The notes: generated from the letters alone by a model not told the origin. A stretch of 64,000 bases of DNA from Larus michahellis (GCF_964199755.1 NC_133897.1:132746125-132810124), one strand, 5' to 3'. Positions 46,501 to 60,761 are shown, counted from the first letter of the stretch. Translations and numbers: made by a program.

Positions 46501-48200
46501 TTTACTCCTGTACCAATAAGCGAGAACAATGCTGCAGTTTGGTTCATTCTCTGCAAAAAGGAAGAAATTATATTGAGAATCTTGTTGAATTGAATTTGAA
46601 CAAAAAGCTATTTATTGACATTCCTAAGTGATCTGAAGGATTAATTAGTGGGAAAATGGTGCATAGAAATTATAAATAAGAGAAAGACTTCATTTCAGCT
46701 TATAGGCTATAATACTTTTATTTCCACTTCTAAAAGAAGCTTCTGTAAGGAATTAACCTTTGTATTGACATTTTTCAGTCCACAAATAGGTTTTAGGTTA
46801 CACTTAAATGAGGCTTCCATTGCTGACTCTGGAAGTTAAATGGTGAATGAGCAATTCAGCAGAAATTCGTAAACACGAATGTTACAAGTTCCAGGTATCA
46901 TATTCTTGTTAGAAAAACCTCAGTACTTACAATTTCTCCAGAACATTTTTTCCATAATTGACCTTTAAAGTCATGACAGGGGAACAAAGCATTGGCTGAC
47001 ATTTAAGGTGAAATAGGAGGATTTCCTCATATTTTATTACTAAGTTTGTTTTTCTTTTATTGCAGACTATGGGAGGAATAATTTGTGTCTGCTTTTAATC
47101 AACCAGTATCGGCATGGAAAAATACTAAGGGTGCCACTTCACTGGAAGTGGAAACTGTTTGTTTCCTTTTGAAAAAAACCATAATAATTTATAATTTTCC
47201 GACAGGCATTTAGAGAATGATACGATAGCAATGATCTACTCTTTTTCGTAGCCTCAGAATTGCTCCATCCATGTGTGTGCCTATTTGAGAATGAAAGGAG
47301 AATTTGTGGCTCAGTTTTGTGCCTTCCAGTTCTATTTGCTCATTTTCTTTTGGGAAATTGTGTGTTTTAGAGTTATGTAAGGATTCCCTGATTTGACACT
47401 CTTGTCCAAAGACAAAGTAAGAAAAAGCTGGAAGTAAAAATTGTTGTGACAAGTTAGGCAGACAATATGAACATTTAGTCCCAGATCACAGGTAAAACTA
47501 CTCCTTTGTGTAGCAGCATTAATTATATGTGCTATCAAAATCTCATTTATGGGACTCTCGGTCGTAAGACCAACTCATGAGTTATTTCCTACTAATCCAG
47601 TTCTCAATGTCTGGGCTGTCTGTGCACATAGGCAGGAAACAAATCACCTAAACAGTCCGTGTGGAATGAATTGAAGAATAAAAACATATAACAATAAAAA
47701 TGGTAGTCTAAACATCTCAGCAAAAGAGCAAGATTTAAGAGTACAGTTAGTTGATGGTTGCTTAGACAAAAAGCAGTAAATGAGAGACTATAAATAACAG
47801 AACAGTCACAGGCTTTGTAATAATGTCCTGTAACACAATTTTGGAGGCAGTGGTTTACTATTATTACCTCTAATGACCAGACTCTCTGTAAAGAACAAAA
47901 ACTGAAAAGCACACTATACCTATAAATTTAATGAAGTACATTTAGTCTACAAACACACACACACAAATGTAAATGGCTGTTTTATGTATAGTAAAACAAG
48001 GAAACCAGAGAAGTCCTGAGACAGAAGAGTGAATCCAAAGCTGTCTGACAGACCTAAGTTTATTACACCTCTCCTTTGTGCTTTTCTCACAGATAACACG
48101 CACTGACACCTGAACCTGGAGCTAACTCTAATTTGCATGTAGAAGCTCATTTCTTTCTTTCTGGAGGTTACCAGCTAGATTTCATTCCTGAAGTTAGGCC

Positions 48201-48227
48201 TGTGTGTGTGCATGCCTGCGTGTGTGG
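48201..48227. repeat. alternating purine-pyrimidine TG run
   Basis: TGTGTGTGTGCATGCCTGCG and a following TGTGTG form an almost strictly alternating tract that could adopt Z-DNA. Short imperfect microsatellite. Confidence 0.7.
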
Positions 48228-51200
48228 TAAGCTTTCCTCTTTTCCTGTCCTTAGAGGACTTTAGGTATTAAAGACCCTAAGCTGCAGATTCTTCACCCTT
48301 TACCTCAAGCTGTGACAGCTAATATTCTCCTCTCCATAAGTTTCTGCTTTGTGGTGCACAGAAATTACTACAGCTTTGACAGCTGGTTTGACACCACTTT
48401 CAAAGTCAAGATTTTCTCTTCCCAAAGAATTTCACATCTCCCTGGAACTGTGGCCAGGAAAGCCGGTCATATTACACCTTCGAGTTGCTTTCCAGTTTAG
48501 CCTGAGATCTTATAAGGCATCTCAATTTCTCTATTTACTGAATGTATGAAGCGCCCTGCATTGGTTTACGTGATACAGCGATACTGCCTACTGATGGCTC
48601 CGTGACTGAAATGCTCCGGTTTGTCAGCTGAGGTGGCTCACCTGCTGGAGAGCAGCCGGGGCATGAGGGCTAGCGGGCAACGCTCGCTGTCCTGTGCTGT
48701 AGTCCCACTTCTGCTCTGGGACCTGACCATGTCAGGTGTGCCGAGTCGGTGGATCTGTAGCTGGGAGGTGGAACCCGGGTGTTGTTCACAACTGAGAGAG
48801 AGGTCTGAAAGGGCTGTGTAAAATGATGGGGAAAAAAGAGCTGCTCCCATGGAGAAAAGCTTGCTCTCCAAGAAAAGACAACCCAGAGCAAACACGGGGC
48901 AGTTTCCTCAGAGTAGCTACAGATGCAGCAGCACTCTGCGAGGTCTCACCTGGCATTCTGATGCCCTTACCAGGACTGATTTTCTGGGCAATGCTTCTCC
49001 CTTTATATGTTTTAGTCAGTGTTTCGAAATGTGGCTATCATCCTCAAGGTACAACTAGTCACGGTGAAGTCTTACCTTGCCATTGTCTCACTGAAAAGAG
49101 ATGATGATCTCACTTGATGACCACAGCTAACACATCAGAACAGCTGCCCAAGTTGGGCTTCTTTAGCTTTAAAAGAGGATCCTATGAAACAAGGAAATAG
49201 TTGATGTAAAATATATCTTTCTGCCTTGCCCTCTTGCCCTCTGTATTTAAGACCTAGATAAACAGATGGTCTAAATATGGATAATGCAGTAATTCTCGAT
49301 ATCTTTACCAGTGTGCTTTATTGAGGGAGTGCATGTTTACGTTATGTGCACGTGATCCCCAGAATGGCAAAGTTGTCTTCTCTTTATAGAAATCATGGGA
49401 TCTCTGACAACTTATCAGAGACATCCTCCTGTCTAAAACATCTCCTTCTCTGTGCACACAAGTTCCAAGACATGAGGTAATTCAGTGGTATAAACACTTT
49501 TGTTTGTTTTATAGAGTCAGTGACAGCACAGGATCTGAATTTTTTTCTTTTTGAAATGAAAAAAAAACCAAGTTTCTTTCAGGTCTGTTACAGTAAATTG
49601 TTCCTTAAGTGCCAAGAAGGTTACAATAAAAGCCTGAATGCTTATGAGAAGACGCTGCGTTCTAAGTGCATGCATTTCTGAGTGAGAGCAGATTAATATA
49701 AACACCAGTAGCTTATCACTGCACTATTCTATTGTATAAGAATTTTTTATTTTTTTTTTAACAGACAAGTAGTATAGAGAGAATGAAAGCCAGATGGCAA
49801 CATTTCAGTTTAGTCAAGAAAAGATCTTCCATAATCATTTATTTAAATATTTCATTTGATGCAAGGAAATTATTAATTGTTCTCTAAGTAATGAGCTCCG
49901 ACATTAATTGCTTCTTAAAATCTGTCTTTGATTTTCCAAGGAACTATGTTAATACTTCGGGTTAATATAAAACAATAACATTTTTTTTTATTTTCCATTA
50001 TACAAAATCATGATTTAAGCATTACCGATCTCTTTAACTCCATTTTAAAGCTGTCAAACTGTATAATTTGCACAAAGAAATAACCAACTTTACAGAACTT
50101 TACAGAAAGGTGACATAGTTGGTTACAACTTAATCATTTCAATAAGACAATTGTTCCACTAGCCTTGGAGGCAGCTTGAAATGGTGCCTGCATAGTACCT
50201 GCTCCTGAATGATAGCAACTCAGTAGTTGAAGTGCTCCAGGACCAGAATATCCCTTCTCTGTCTTTACCAGGCTGAATGAAGGTAATTTTTCTGCTTCCC
50301 TACCTTCAGCAGCCTCCACCATTCTGTGAGAAGGGGCTGTGCAAAACGGAAGCAGAGAGGAAAGAAGGAGGAGAAGGGAAGACTTTGCCTGGTCTCCCAC
50401 CTTTCCTTCTTCCCTGACTATATGACACCTTGGCACATGTAGAAGCCCTTTCCCAGACTATGACTCAAATATACTTTCATTTAAAAATACAGATAGTTGG
50501 GAAATTGCATCATTGAGCCTGGGGGGCAGCCTCAGGTTCTTGGGAGCAGGAAGAAGTTTATGTCTTGGAGAAACACTAGCTAGTTTTCTAAGTGCGTCTC
50601 TGCTTTCCTGGAGACCCAGGTCTCGACAAGAAGAAACCCATAAATATTTTAAGGAACAGAGAGAAATCTGTAGATTTAGATGTGAGGGTAACTTCCTCAC
50701 AATCTGTCACCAGTGTTTAAGTGAGGATGGGGAGCTCTGAGTGGTCAGTTTGCAAAAAGACAATGAGAAAAAAATGGGCCACTTTGCTGGCTCAGTGCTG
50801 TCCCCCACCCCCCAGTAAATTCTTGCAGACTGTGAGGTCCTAACTATATATCCTTATCCCTGCTGGACAGCACATTCTCAAGCTGAGTGGAAAGAATTAA
50901 TTATTGATTATTTGTTTTGGAAGTATTTGTACTATACAGGACCAAAAAAAAAAAAAAATCACTTTTGCAGTTATTTTGTTGGGTTTTTTGGTTGTATCCG
51001 TGTCTCTGTGTGAAGTACCCCTTGTGCATTTCCACTTAAGCGCAGTGCTTGAAGAGCATTCTCCACCTTAAAATTCATCCTAGCGCTTGTGTTTTTTTTT
51101 AAAAAATGAAACTACTCTGTGACAATGTGGGTGGTTGGGTATGTCATAATCCTGTCATGCACTTGGGTGCCCAGGCTGCAAAGAATCTCTTCATTTTCAA

Positions 51201-51373
51201 GCAGGCAGTAGAATTTCTTTACCTGAATGGGAAGCAGGCTTGGCGCTGGAAGCAGCCACCCAAGTAGGCTGAGAGGAAAAGGCCAGTAAGCCTCTCCTTT
51301 TAACTCAAAATTGCCTCTTGACGAACGATTTGATTTTGACATGTTTTGTATTGTTGTGGTATTTCTGTTCCAG

Positions 51374-51520
51374 AATATGGAATACTGTGCTGTTATTAAA
51401 AACATGTTAGCCGAACCCAGCCTTCGATGGTACAGGGGAAGCAGTACGCAGAGCAGGCTATCGAAGAGCACTCCGAAAGTCAAAATGTGCTATGGAAAGC
51501 AGGCGTGTTTGAGAATGTGA
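51374..51520 (+). CDS. possible exon (48 codons to a stop)
   Basis: A pyrimidine-rich acceptor (gtatttctgttccag ending 51373) is followed by 48 open codons in phase 0, starting NMEYCAVIKNMLAEPSLRWY and ending in TGA at 51518-51520; the other two frames stop within about 40 bases. The stretch has six CpG in about 110 bases against a CpG-poor background, which can mark coding DNA. No donor consensus, family or polyadenylation signal was found, so this is weak. Confidence 0.15.
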   Translation, partial: NMEYCAVIKNMLAEPSLRWYRGSSTQSRLSKSTPKVKMCYGKQACLRM

Positions 51521-52098
51521 TCCTAGGGAGTCTGCTGGTCTGCTAGACAGTTTGGGGAGCAAGAAATGCTGGGTAAACTGATGGGAGACAGGCTTTCACC
51601 GCTACTAAGTGAGTTGATCCAGATGAGTGAAAATTCATTTTGCTGATAAGATTTAGCATGTGTGACAGCAGTATGGCAAACTCGCTGGAAAAAAGCTTGC
51701 AAGGATATCTTACAGTATCAGCCTACAAACTCTTTTTTGTTCAAAGCCAAGAAAAAAGTTGCCTGTATATTCCAGCAGGAATGTATCTTGTCTGGGGATT
51801 GACTGGGAGAAATCCAGGCTACTGAAGCTGAAAAGGTATCTTTTAGCACTTCCCCTTCAATATTAAGGGAGGCTAAAAGCCATGTGGTGGCTGTGTAGAT
51901 TGACAGATCTCAGTGTGGAATGCTTCTGCTGGGTGAACAGGGTGGTTGGTAGCTCTCTGTGGTTTTGAAGGAAGCATTGCTAAGTGTCAGTTATCATTTA
52001 GATATTCTTGTCTCGACTCCATTAGTTCTGAGGAGCAAAAGTAGCTCTCAAAAGCAATAGGCCAGGTAGTGTTTATGGGTTCTGGGCTTTTCTTTCAG

Positions 52099-55000
52099 TG
52101 GTCAGTTCAAATTCCTCTAAGTCAGATAAAGTGAGTGGTTTTCCTAGTTCCCCAGCTGATAAGCGTCTCAAAGATTTACTGTTTGTATTTTATTTACAAA
52201 GAAAGATGAGAGCTGTTTGAACTGACTGGTACTTCAGTGAGAAAGGGCTCCAATGAATTAACTGACATGATTAAACAGATTTATCCAAATTGAAGGAGTT
52301 TTAACAATATACTTGAATTCTGTAGCATGACAGTGAGTTACGCGTTCATTGTTTCTGAGCAGTTTCTTGCCGCTTCAGCACCGTGCTTCTGTCTCCATTT
52401 TGCACTGGTATTTTTCTTGACTGAAGACAGACAGACCCTGCAACAGAATATCCGCCATGGCTGATTCTTTTCTGTCCCTTGCTTTATTATGCCCTCAAAA
52501 TACTTTTCTAAAGACTGGTGCTGATTTGACAGAGCAGTGACTTTACTACAGCTGGGGAGTTGTCGGACACTTACAGTTTGTCCTTGTCAACAAAATAGGA
52601 TCATGTCACTTAAGTTTGCTAGTTCTATAATAGATATTCCCTATTAACAAATTATTAATTCTGTAAACTTCTAAACAACAGAGAGATAACCTTTCTTGTA
52701 TTTTGCTTGTTGTTTGCAGCTGAACCGATGTCCCACGTGTCATTTTAACATGCATCTGGAAGTCTCAAATATTCTCAAACAAAGCCAAGTTGGAGCATTA
52801 TGGAATGTCATTAAAAAGTGAGTTTTCATTCCATTGCTGAGGCAAGCCTATTCACTTCTAAATACTCCTCACGGACACGGAGCAGCATGGAATGAGACAG
52901 GCAAACCTGAAGCAATAGCAAAACACGACCTTCATGATAAATGTAGAATTGCAAACCACTGGAATCTAGTGCCAAATTGTGGTTTGTGTTGCATTGTGAC
53001 AGAACACTGTGAGGCAGGATAATATGGCCAAGCATTAGCAACAGTCAATTCCTATGTGAGGAATTAAAAGTTATGTTGAGAAATTGCTCACATCTGTTCA
53101 ACATTCTCTATATTAATATGGCATTTTGTCTTTCAGATATAATATGGCAGTATTTTCACTTAAAAATTCAGCTAATTTTTCAGCATATAAATTGTGTGTT
53201 GTTGTCTGTGTTGTTAGACATGGACATATAAAACCAAATTTAAAAAACGTCATTCAGTCCAACCAGTCTTACAACTTTTTTTGACTGCTAACAAAACAAT
53301 TTAACTGCCAAGAAATTAGTGGATACTAGATATTTTTTAAGGAGTGGGAACAAGTATTAGAACTAGAGATGATACTTCACTTACATGATCATGAAAGGCA
53401 GAAGCAATAGCCTTACAATTTTTATAGTCAGTCACAACTGGGCCGCTCAATTTGAAATGAAGATATGTCTAATCAGATCGGAGAATAAAGCATTAGAATA
53501 CACTAATCGGATAACTGAAAGAGATAGAGTTAAGGTAATTGTAAGGTGGGAAGAAAAAATCCTGCAAAAAGTAACTTTGGAGTAGTTTACGTACTACCGT
53601 GAGAGCAGTGAGTTATACGGCACAGTGGTAAAGGAAAATTGAGTGGTGTCTGGGAGATAAAGTTTGTAAAGATCTCTTTCCATTTAGGAACGCCCAAGGA
53701 GTAAAGGGGAAAGGGAAGAAGACAGACAAGGGGACATGCCTCAAAAGCTGCAAAGGATCAAGGAACATAGGAAGAAAGAAGGAAAACAGATAAATAATTT
53801 TTGACAGCCATTTAAAAAAATGCATTAGGGGACAGATGAATGGGGCACAGCGGTAAGCGTTTTGGCACAACGCTGCCCTGGAAAGTGTTGAGAGTGTGAG
53901 GGAGAAAAGTAAGAAAGCATTAAACTGATAATGAGGGAGTGAATTTTGAAAACAAGATGGATAACGACATCAGTATTTGGTGCGGAAATGGGAAGTGGTA
54001 GACAGAAAACAGGACCAAAGCAAGAATCTTTCTGAGGTGACAGTAATATCTTTGCAAGACAACCAAAAATATGGGATTGAGGATAATGCAGAGAATGACC
54101 CGTAAAGTAGCAGCAAAAGTGGTAGCTGAAACTATCATAAAGTAACAAGACAGTACTGATGAAGAGCTGACAAGAGAAGAGGGGATAATCTACGATTCTC
54201 AGCTTGAAGGATTCTATTGCAGTAAGACAAATAAAGGGTCTAGAAGGTCATGAAAGGTGATAGGCTAAAAATCAGCCTTAAACACCCATAAAGAGTAAGA
54301 GATAAACCCAAGTAGATTATAGGAGGCCATTTGTGACATTTACTTTGCTTGTAATAAGGATATTTTTTTTCCTGTAGTGAATGCCTACACTAAGCAATAT
54401 TAGTCTCCTGACTTTTGTGGCTATTTTGACAAGCTAAACTTTTTATTTCAAAATTACCATTATTTACTTCAAATGGCAGTGTATTCTGACTTTGTCTTTA
54501 GATTACTTGAACATTTTAAGTCTGAGGTAAGTACAACCTTTATCATAACATTTATTTTTTACTGCTTTTGCATATGAACACTTTTTGAGTTGTTTCATGA
54601 ACCCCTGCAGAGGTGATTGTAACGAAGATTGTATCTCGGCTACAATTACCCTTATTAGAGAAAAACAAGAGCTTAACATTTCAGATTCTCCATTCCAAGA
54701 AACGTTGTGTGATGAAATGTATTTCTAAGTGGTGAAATACTATTTTCAGTTTATGTTTGCAGATTATATATCCCAAATGACATGCACTTAGTTTTTAATT
54801 CCTGTAACTAATGCTACTGAGGCAGTTTAAAAAACAAAGGTTGTGGTACTCCTAGTTAGTATCATTAAAATTGCATTCACTGTAGAATAAACATGTTAGA
54901 AAAAATAAAACCTTGGTGCAAATGGGTCCTGTTCCACTGTTCTGTTGATCCTAAAATGACTTTGAGTTTGCTTATAGATCAGAGCTTAGTTTGGTCTATT

Positions 55001-56897
55001 CATACAAATGTTTTTAGGAAGTGAAATGTGTGGGGACCAGAAAAACTAAGCAAGGATGCCAGAAGTATGGCAACCTCCAATGGGTGCATTTATATCCAGA
55101 ATGATATCATGGTAGTGAATATATAATAAACACCTAGTTAACGGATATAAACTAACAGACACTGCATGAGACCAGCATATTATAAATCACAAAGCCAATG
55201 GAATGATGTAATAAGGGATCAAGTTTAGATAAAAGTATTGACTTTTACTATTGAGATATTTGCAACATTGCCAAACTCAAATGCTCAAAATGGCTCTTTT
55301 TAATTTGACTTAATCATGATATCTTTTTTAAGAAATGTACACTGTATTTCTAAAAATATTTTTATTTTTAGGATTGGGGATGGAGGGGTGAGGTTTTGTG
55401 TTTAGTAATATCAGACCACATTTTGAAGTTTTCTGTGCAATTATTATGGATTGAGAACTTCATTAAAAAAACCAGACAAGATTATTCTAGAACCCCAAGA
55501 TTCTCAGAGCAAGAGCTTCAGGTAAATAGTGAAATATTATGAAACTTGACATAAAATCTTGAAAGTCTCCGGCACCACTTGTGAGAGACATTGTTTTCCA
55601 TATATGTATTCGACTTAGGTATCAAAAAAATTTAATAACCTCTGAATACAGCTGAGGGTAAAGTTAGTCTGGGCAATGGAAGTCAGTGGAATCTTGTTCA
55701 TGCTTTATGGCTTGATTGGACAGTCAAGGTAATATGTAATATGATATGTTGTTGTGCCTGGGATTAGCTCTATTTTCCTTTTATTTCACTGTCTGTTCAA
55801 ATTAAACCTCTGCAACTTCACTTTTTCATGTCACTTCTTCTAGTCAAGCCCAAACAGAAAAGACTTAATCTAATTGACACGTATACTAAAAGCACATACT
55901 GAAAGGAAAACTAGACAGTCAACATTAATATTACTGATTTACAAGCCCTTCTGCTCTGACCTATACAAGATTCCACGGAAATCTCTGTAAATGACTCTGG
56001 GTAATGAAATATTTTGAAATCACATTACAGAAGTTCCCAAGAGGGTGGGATGTAACCAACATTTAGTTGTCATTTTCAGTAAATTTCCATTTTATCACAG
56101 TGCCCACAATTCTACTAGGGCTCTGAGTGTAATGTAACCACAAGGAAATCCACAGAGGCATGCAGTGAGGTTTTGGGGGTTTTTTTGTGTTGAGTTTTTT
56201 TGTTATGCGAATATTTGAAGGCACATTGAGTTCCTTATATGCTTTAGTAAACAATTTTCAGTCCAAGAAGGAAGACTTGAAAATACCTGCCCGTTTCATT
56301 GTTAAACAATGTAACCTGGTGAGCAGAGGGGGGATGGACAAGAGCTTTTGACAATGGAGTGGAACAAGGAAAGCCTAAGAATATTGCATGTTTTTACCAC
56401 CAGCCATATTACCCACCAGCACTAGCCACAAGATCCTAAAGAATCAGTGACCGCACACTTGACCACCTCTCACTTAGGTCAGGAGTTACTGCCAGGCAGA
56501 ATCTACCTCACCCAGCTAAAAGCCATAGAAATGCAAACTTACAAAATTTCTTTAGGATTCCTTCACTCTAAGGTGTTGGAAGCAGCACTTGAGATTGCTA
56601 GTACCGAATGACAGGCTTTTACTACTGCGAGCAAGGGGATAATTTAATTGGCAATACAGTTGTAAGTTCTTCCATGAGATGACTTCTAGAGAGATGAAGG
56701 ACAAAAGCATAATGAATCTACTACAGTTTTATATTATTTACATGTAAATAAGGGGAAAAAAGTTGCAGTTCTTCAAAGAGAACTGTTCCCTCCTCTCTCT
56801 TCTCTAGATGACAAGTGCCATAAGGGAAGGATCCCTGAAGGAACACTCCTGGAGGCTGTGTGAGGAATATCCAGTGAGGAATGACGCTAGTCACTGA
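52099..56897 (+). CDS. chain of four phase-compatible candidate exons
   Basis: Segments: 52099-52130 (acceptor tctttcag, donor GTGAGT; reads VSSNSSKSDK after two joining bases); 52720-52817 (acceptor ttgtttgcag, donor GTGAGT; 98 nt, only one open frame, LNRCPTCHFNMHLEV then SNILKQSQVGALWNVIK); 54502-54526 (acceptor ttgtctttag, donor GTAAGT; completes K, then LLEHFKSE); 56808-56897 (strong acceptor ctctcttctctag; 29 codons from MTSAIREGS to TGA). Each junction keeps the frame. The middle part would form a basic amphipathic helix. The first exon needs an upstream exon ending one base into a codon, which I did not find. About 80 residues, no family recognised. I selected the chain by eye, so chance agreement is a serious possibility. 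Confidence 0.2.
53613..54300. other. purine-rich tract (plus strand)
   Basis: For about 690 bases the plus strand is strongly enriched in A and G (for example gggaaagggaagaagacagacaagggg near 53708), leaving few stops on the minus strand, which therefore shows three overlapping ORFs of 72-107 codons rich in Phe, Ser, Leu and Pro. The ORFs look like a by-product of composition. Strand asymmetry can reflect an old transcribed or LTR-derived segment; none identified. Confidence 0.5.
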
Positions 56898-59800
56898 AAT
56901 TTTGATCAAGAGAAAGGACTCTGAGGTAGCAACATTTTAATGTTATGTCAGTGATTTTAACTGAAGAAGTCTTTAGTGCAGGCCATTAACTTCAGAAGGA
57001 GTCAGAAAGTTCCGTCCGATAACAGCTTAATAGATAACTTCAGAAAATCCCTTTTCTTTCTCTCTTTGTTCTTGGTGGTCTTGAGGCTAGAAGCACACTG
57101 ACTGTTGGTGCCTCCAGTGTTGTTGTAACTGTTTAATGGAGAAATAACACACTTTATTTTCCAGGATAACCAGTGCAACTCAGGAAAGTACATTTGTGTT
57201 TAAAAGTCGCTGACAGCTAGGGAGTGCAGCTCACGTTGGTAAGAATGATGATAGTCAAAGTAAAAAACAGAATGCAACCTGTATTTGGATTTTTAATGTA
57301 ATTTTTAATGAAAAAAATAATTCTTTCTGCTTCATCATCTGCATAGTCAAAACCTGGGATTTATTAAGGCATTAAATATGAACTGGGGTTTTTTGTTCAA
57401 CATTTGTTCCCTACTATTTCCATTACTCTTCAGAATAAAAGACATTTTAAGGTTGTTCGAAATTGAAAAATTATAAATTATAGCCTGTCTTTCCTTTATG
57501 GAATAAGGAGATTAATATTTAGCATGGAGGGAGGAGAAGCAACTAATATAGTGCCTCTTAATTGCATGTATATTTATAAAAAACAATAAAAGTACTCTAA
57601 ACGAACTACAGAAACATTCCCTTGGCCTGTTTATAAAAGATAAAGTTCTATGTTTAAGAACCACACATTAAAAGCCAGACATTGGGTTTTATTTCTACAA
57701 GAGCTCGTCCAGTTATTTCTGATTAGTTGCTGAGACATTTTAGAAACTATCAGATATATTTATCCACATTTGCTTGGCTGACTCTCAAGGAGAGGATCAA
57801 GAAAGGAAATGGAGAACACCAGTGATAAACTATTCCCAGCAACATTCTGAAGCTGGCAAGCTCTCAAAATCATGTTTTACTGAGATTCAGATGAACTGCA
57901 TTTTATGCACAGCCTTTGGAAAATGAGCTAGATTTATGCATTCTGTGCTGTGGTCCCTGAGTTTAAGATGAAATGTGTACTGAATCTGCCATGCTTTCTG
58001 TCGTTTTATTTGCTGGTAAGCAGTCATAGCGTAAGATGGCTCCAAACAAACCTGTGAAATTCAAAACCATACTTCTGGAAGTATGAATCACCTGAGCATC
58101 CTTGGCTTGTGTTGTTGAGAATGGCTGGCTCAATGGTGTACACTTGCATAATTCTGATTTTTCTGTTTATTGGTAACTTAACTGGTATTGTTAAGAGCTA
58201 ACATAATTTTTATTGCCATTATATATGTAAATTTTCCTTCAAGAGTGTCTTACTAAAGCTGTTTTAGTAAATTCCTTGGAGCTAAGTATTCAAAAAGTCT
58301 GCCTTTCTGCATATACCCAAATGCTAGTCCCCTCTTTCAGACAAATTACCTGTTCACCTTGCCTCCACAGAGATGTTCTTATGGTATGCTAAATTCATAT
58401 TTTGCCCCCAGATGCCCACTAAGTAGGTAGAAATGTGATATTAGGGAGAAATTCCTGTTGCACTTATTGCATAGTTTCAACTAGACCTATGATTAGTGAC
58501 AACAGAACTGCACCTACAGAACAAATCTTAGGAAAAATTGTTTTTGAGTAGAAAAACATCTATTTTGTCTACATCACAGGAAAATTATTTTAATCACTAA
58601 TAAAATTCGTAACATAATCTCTAACATAGTCAAAGTGACATGAAAGAGATACAAAACAACTGTGTTGTAGGAATTACAGACACTGAAATACACATTCTGT
58701 TGCTGAACTGGCCAAGACTTCCTTCAAGTGCAGCTCCACCACTCTCAAAGTCTAAAAGGGAGGATCACGGAGTTTGACACTAGCTTCATCCAAATGCTGT
58801 GTGTCACAATATCAGATCTGCTTAAAGGAGTAGATGGTATGATAGATGATATATTGCAATTAACTTTCATTCAGCAATAGTGCAGATATAAATTATATTC
58901 TTAGTTGCTACAGCAAGTTATTTATGCAAGCTAAAAATATAAAACAGAAAAGCCAGAAATTACCATCAATTAGTAAGACAAACTTTCTATGCTGTTATTC
59001 AGCAAAGAGAAGGCTTTAAGTAAAACACTTTATTAAGACAGGCATATTTCATTGCTGAGCAGTCAGTACATTTGACAAAATAACCACCCTCCGGCCATGG
59101 GGTTTCTTTTCTGCAGATTTCGTACTGCTCTTGAGAGGTCCCCAGAAGCTAAAGTAGTGGCATTTCAACAGGTCATTACTGTAATGCTACGTGGTTTAGG
59201 AGGTTACAGGTATGCGCATACGAGAGAAAAACTGCAGAATAGATGAGCATGATATAAACAGGCAGATAGAAAGCAGAGATATCTTTGGCAAAATGCAGCT
59301 CATGACATAAGGAAAGACCAGAAGACTGGTCACTGATGAGGGAGATAACGGTGCTTTCAGTTTTGTGGGATTCCTGTTGATTTCATTGTTCTTTGTGCAA
59401 AAAAAAGCAATACCGCAAACACTATCCGTGCAAACTGTTGAATTTTGGAGTGGATTAGGATCATAAAAAAACACAAAATGCCTTTTTTGGTGTGTGGAAA
59501 TTGAGTTTCTGTGTTTTTCTACTGTAGGATCTTCATGAAGAATCAAAAAAGCCTGTATGTCTGGCTTTGTGTTTGGCCAACATGCACTGTGTCTCCAACC
59601 CCCTCTTAAACCTATCAGGAGCTTGAATGCCTATCTTGGCCTGGGCCCTCTGAAGTCAAACTATGTCTCCGTTTCCATCTGGGATTTCACCAGGAAGTGC
59701 TTGAAGTACCAAGCTGTAGGCTGATACCATGAGATTTGCAGACCTGAGAAATTCAGATAAGCCCATACAGGCTTTGAACCTCCAAGCCTTTTGAAGTTTG

Positions 59801-60761
59801 CCTGTCATGAAGTTTAACTCCACTGCTGTCTGCAGACAACACTGAAACATGAATGGAAACAGATCTCTGTTTTGAAAAGCTCCTGTGGGTGGTTTAAGGA
59901 CAAACGAATAAATACAACTATATATGGAAATAGAATGTCTTCCAGAGAAGCACTCTGTCTCTTTGCACACTTGAGTATTTCCCTGCATCCATGACGACAA
60001 CAGAAGCTCATAAAATGAGTTGATTTCCTGCTCACCCTTGCATTTTCATTGCGGTTGATCTGACGCAGTGATGTGTTCTTTAAACAGTCATTTCTCTATT
60101 TACACAGTCAAGCTGTTGTTGTTTACCATTTTTCCATTAAGCCGGTCAAGGGTGTATAATTGAGGGAAAATCCAGCAGTAGCCAGAAGTTGCTGCAGTAG
60201 AAGGAAGAGTGAATAACCGACAGGCATTGACAGGGACTCAGAGCATGCACCCAGCCCATAAGCCCATGCCAATTTTTTTAAAGTCTGTCAGCTCTGACTG
60301 CTATGCATAAAGGCGTAGAGTACCATGAGACCTGCTGTCCACAGTTTTTAACAAAGACAAATAGCAGATAATTTGGGAAAGTATACAAAGTAAACAGGAA
60401 TGGGAAAAGTTTAGGGTCATACTTCTTCTTGCAAACCTTCTCAGATTCTAATAGTCTTTGAAAAGGGTATTTCCTAAGCTAAATGTTGCATAGACATTAC
60501 ATAGACATTTTTAAAGCTCGTATAGACTTTCTTCATGAATTGTGGGTTCAAAAGACTATTTCTAAGAGACAAAATCATATGGCAATTAATTCTGCAAAGT
60601 CTGAAATCATCTACAATTACACATTCTCTACAACTATAAGTTTTTTTGGGAAAAAAAGTGGTTAGTCTTTTTTTTATACGTTTTTATTTAAAAATTTTGT
60701 TTGCTGCCTTTTGAGTTATGAGAAACACTGAGCAGTCATCTGTCTTCTCCATGAGGTGTCT
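56898..60761. other. non-coding interval
   Basis: AT-rich sequence with several AATAAA hexamers (for example near 57436 and 57585) but no transcript structure to attach them to. Minus-strand ORFs at 59196-59546 and 59656-60000 (114-116 codons) have no recognisable domain. Confidence 0.5.

Larger units (their letters stand above)
43504..52098. other. long non-coding interval
   Basis: About 8.6 kb without a supported gene. It holds CA/TG runs (47952-47964; 48201-48227), a somewhat GC-richer patch at 48560-48960 and a well-framed AG-bounded ORF at 51374-51520 listed separately. Elsewhere AT-rich, with an A14 run near 50944. Confidence 0.5.

Noticed and set aside
52374..52382. TTCAGCACC, left half of an RE1/NRSF site
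   Set aside because: The right half (GGACAGCGCC type) is missing at any accepted spacing.
52729..52743. CPTCH (CXXCH) as a haem-binding c-type cytochrome motif
   Set aside because: An isolated five-residue match in a hypothetical exon, without a cytochrome fold or a distal ligand; chance is far likelier.
53137..53284. Alternative next exon after 52817 (open about 49 codons after tttcag)
   Set aside because: Very AT-rich composition resembling intron, with no donor; the 54502-54526 segment has a better donor and also fits the phase.
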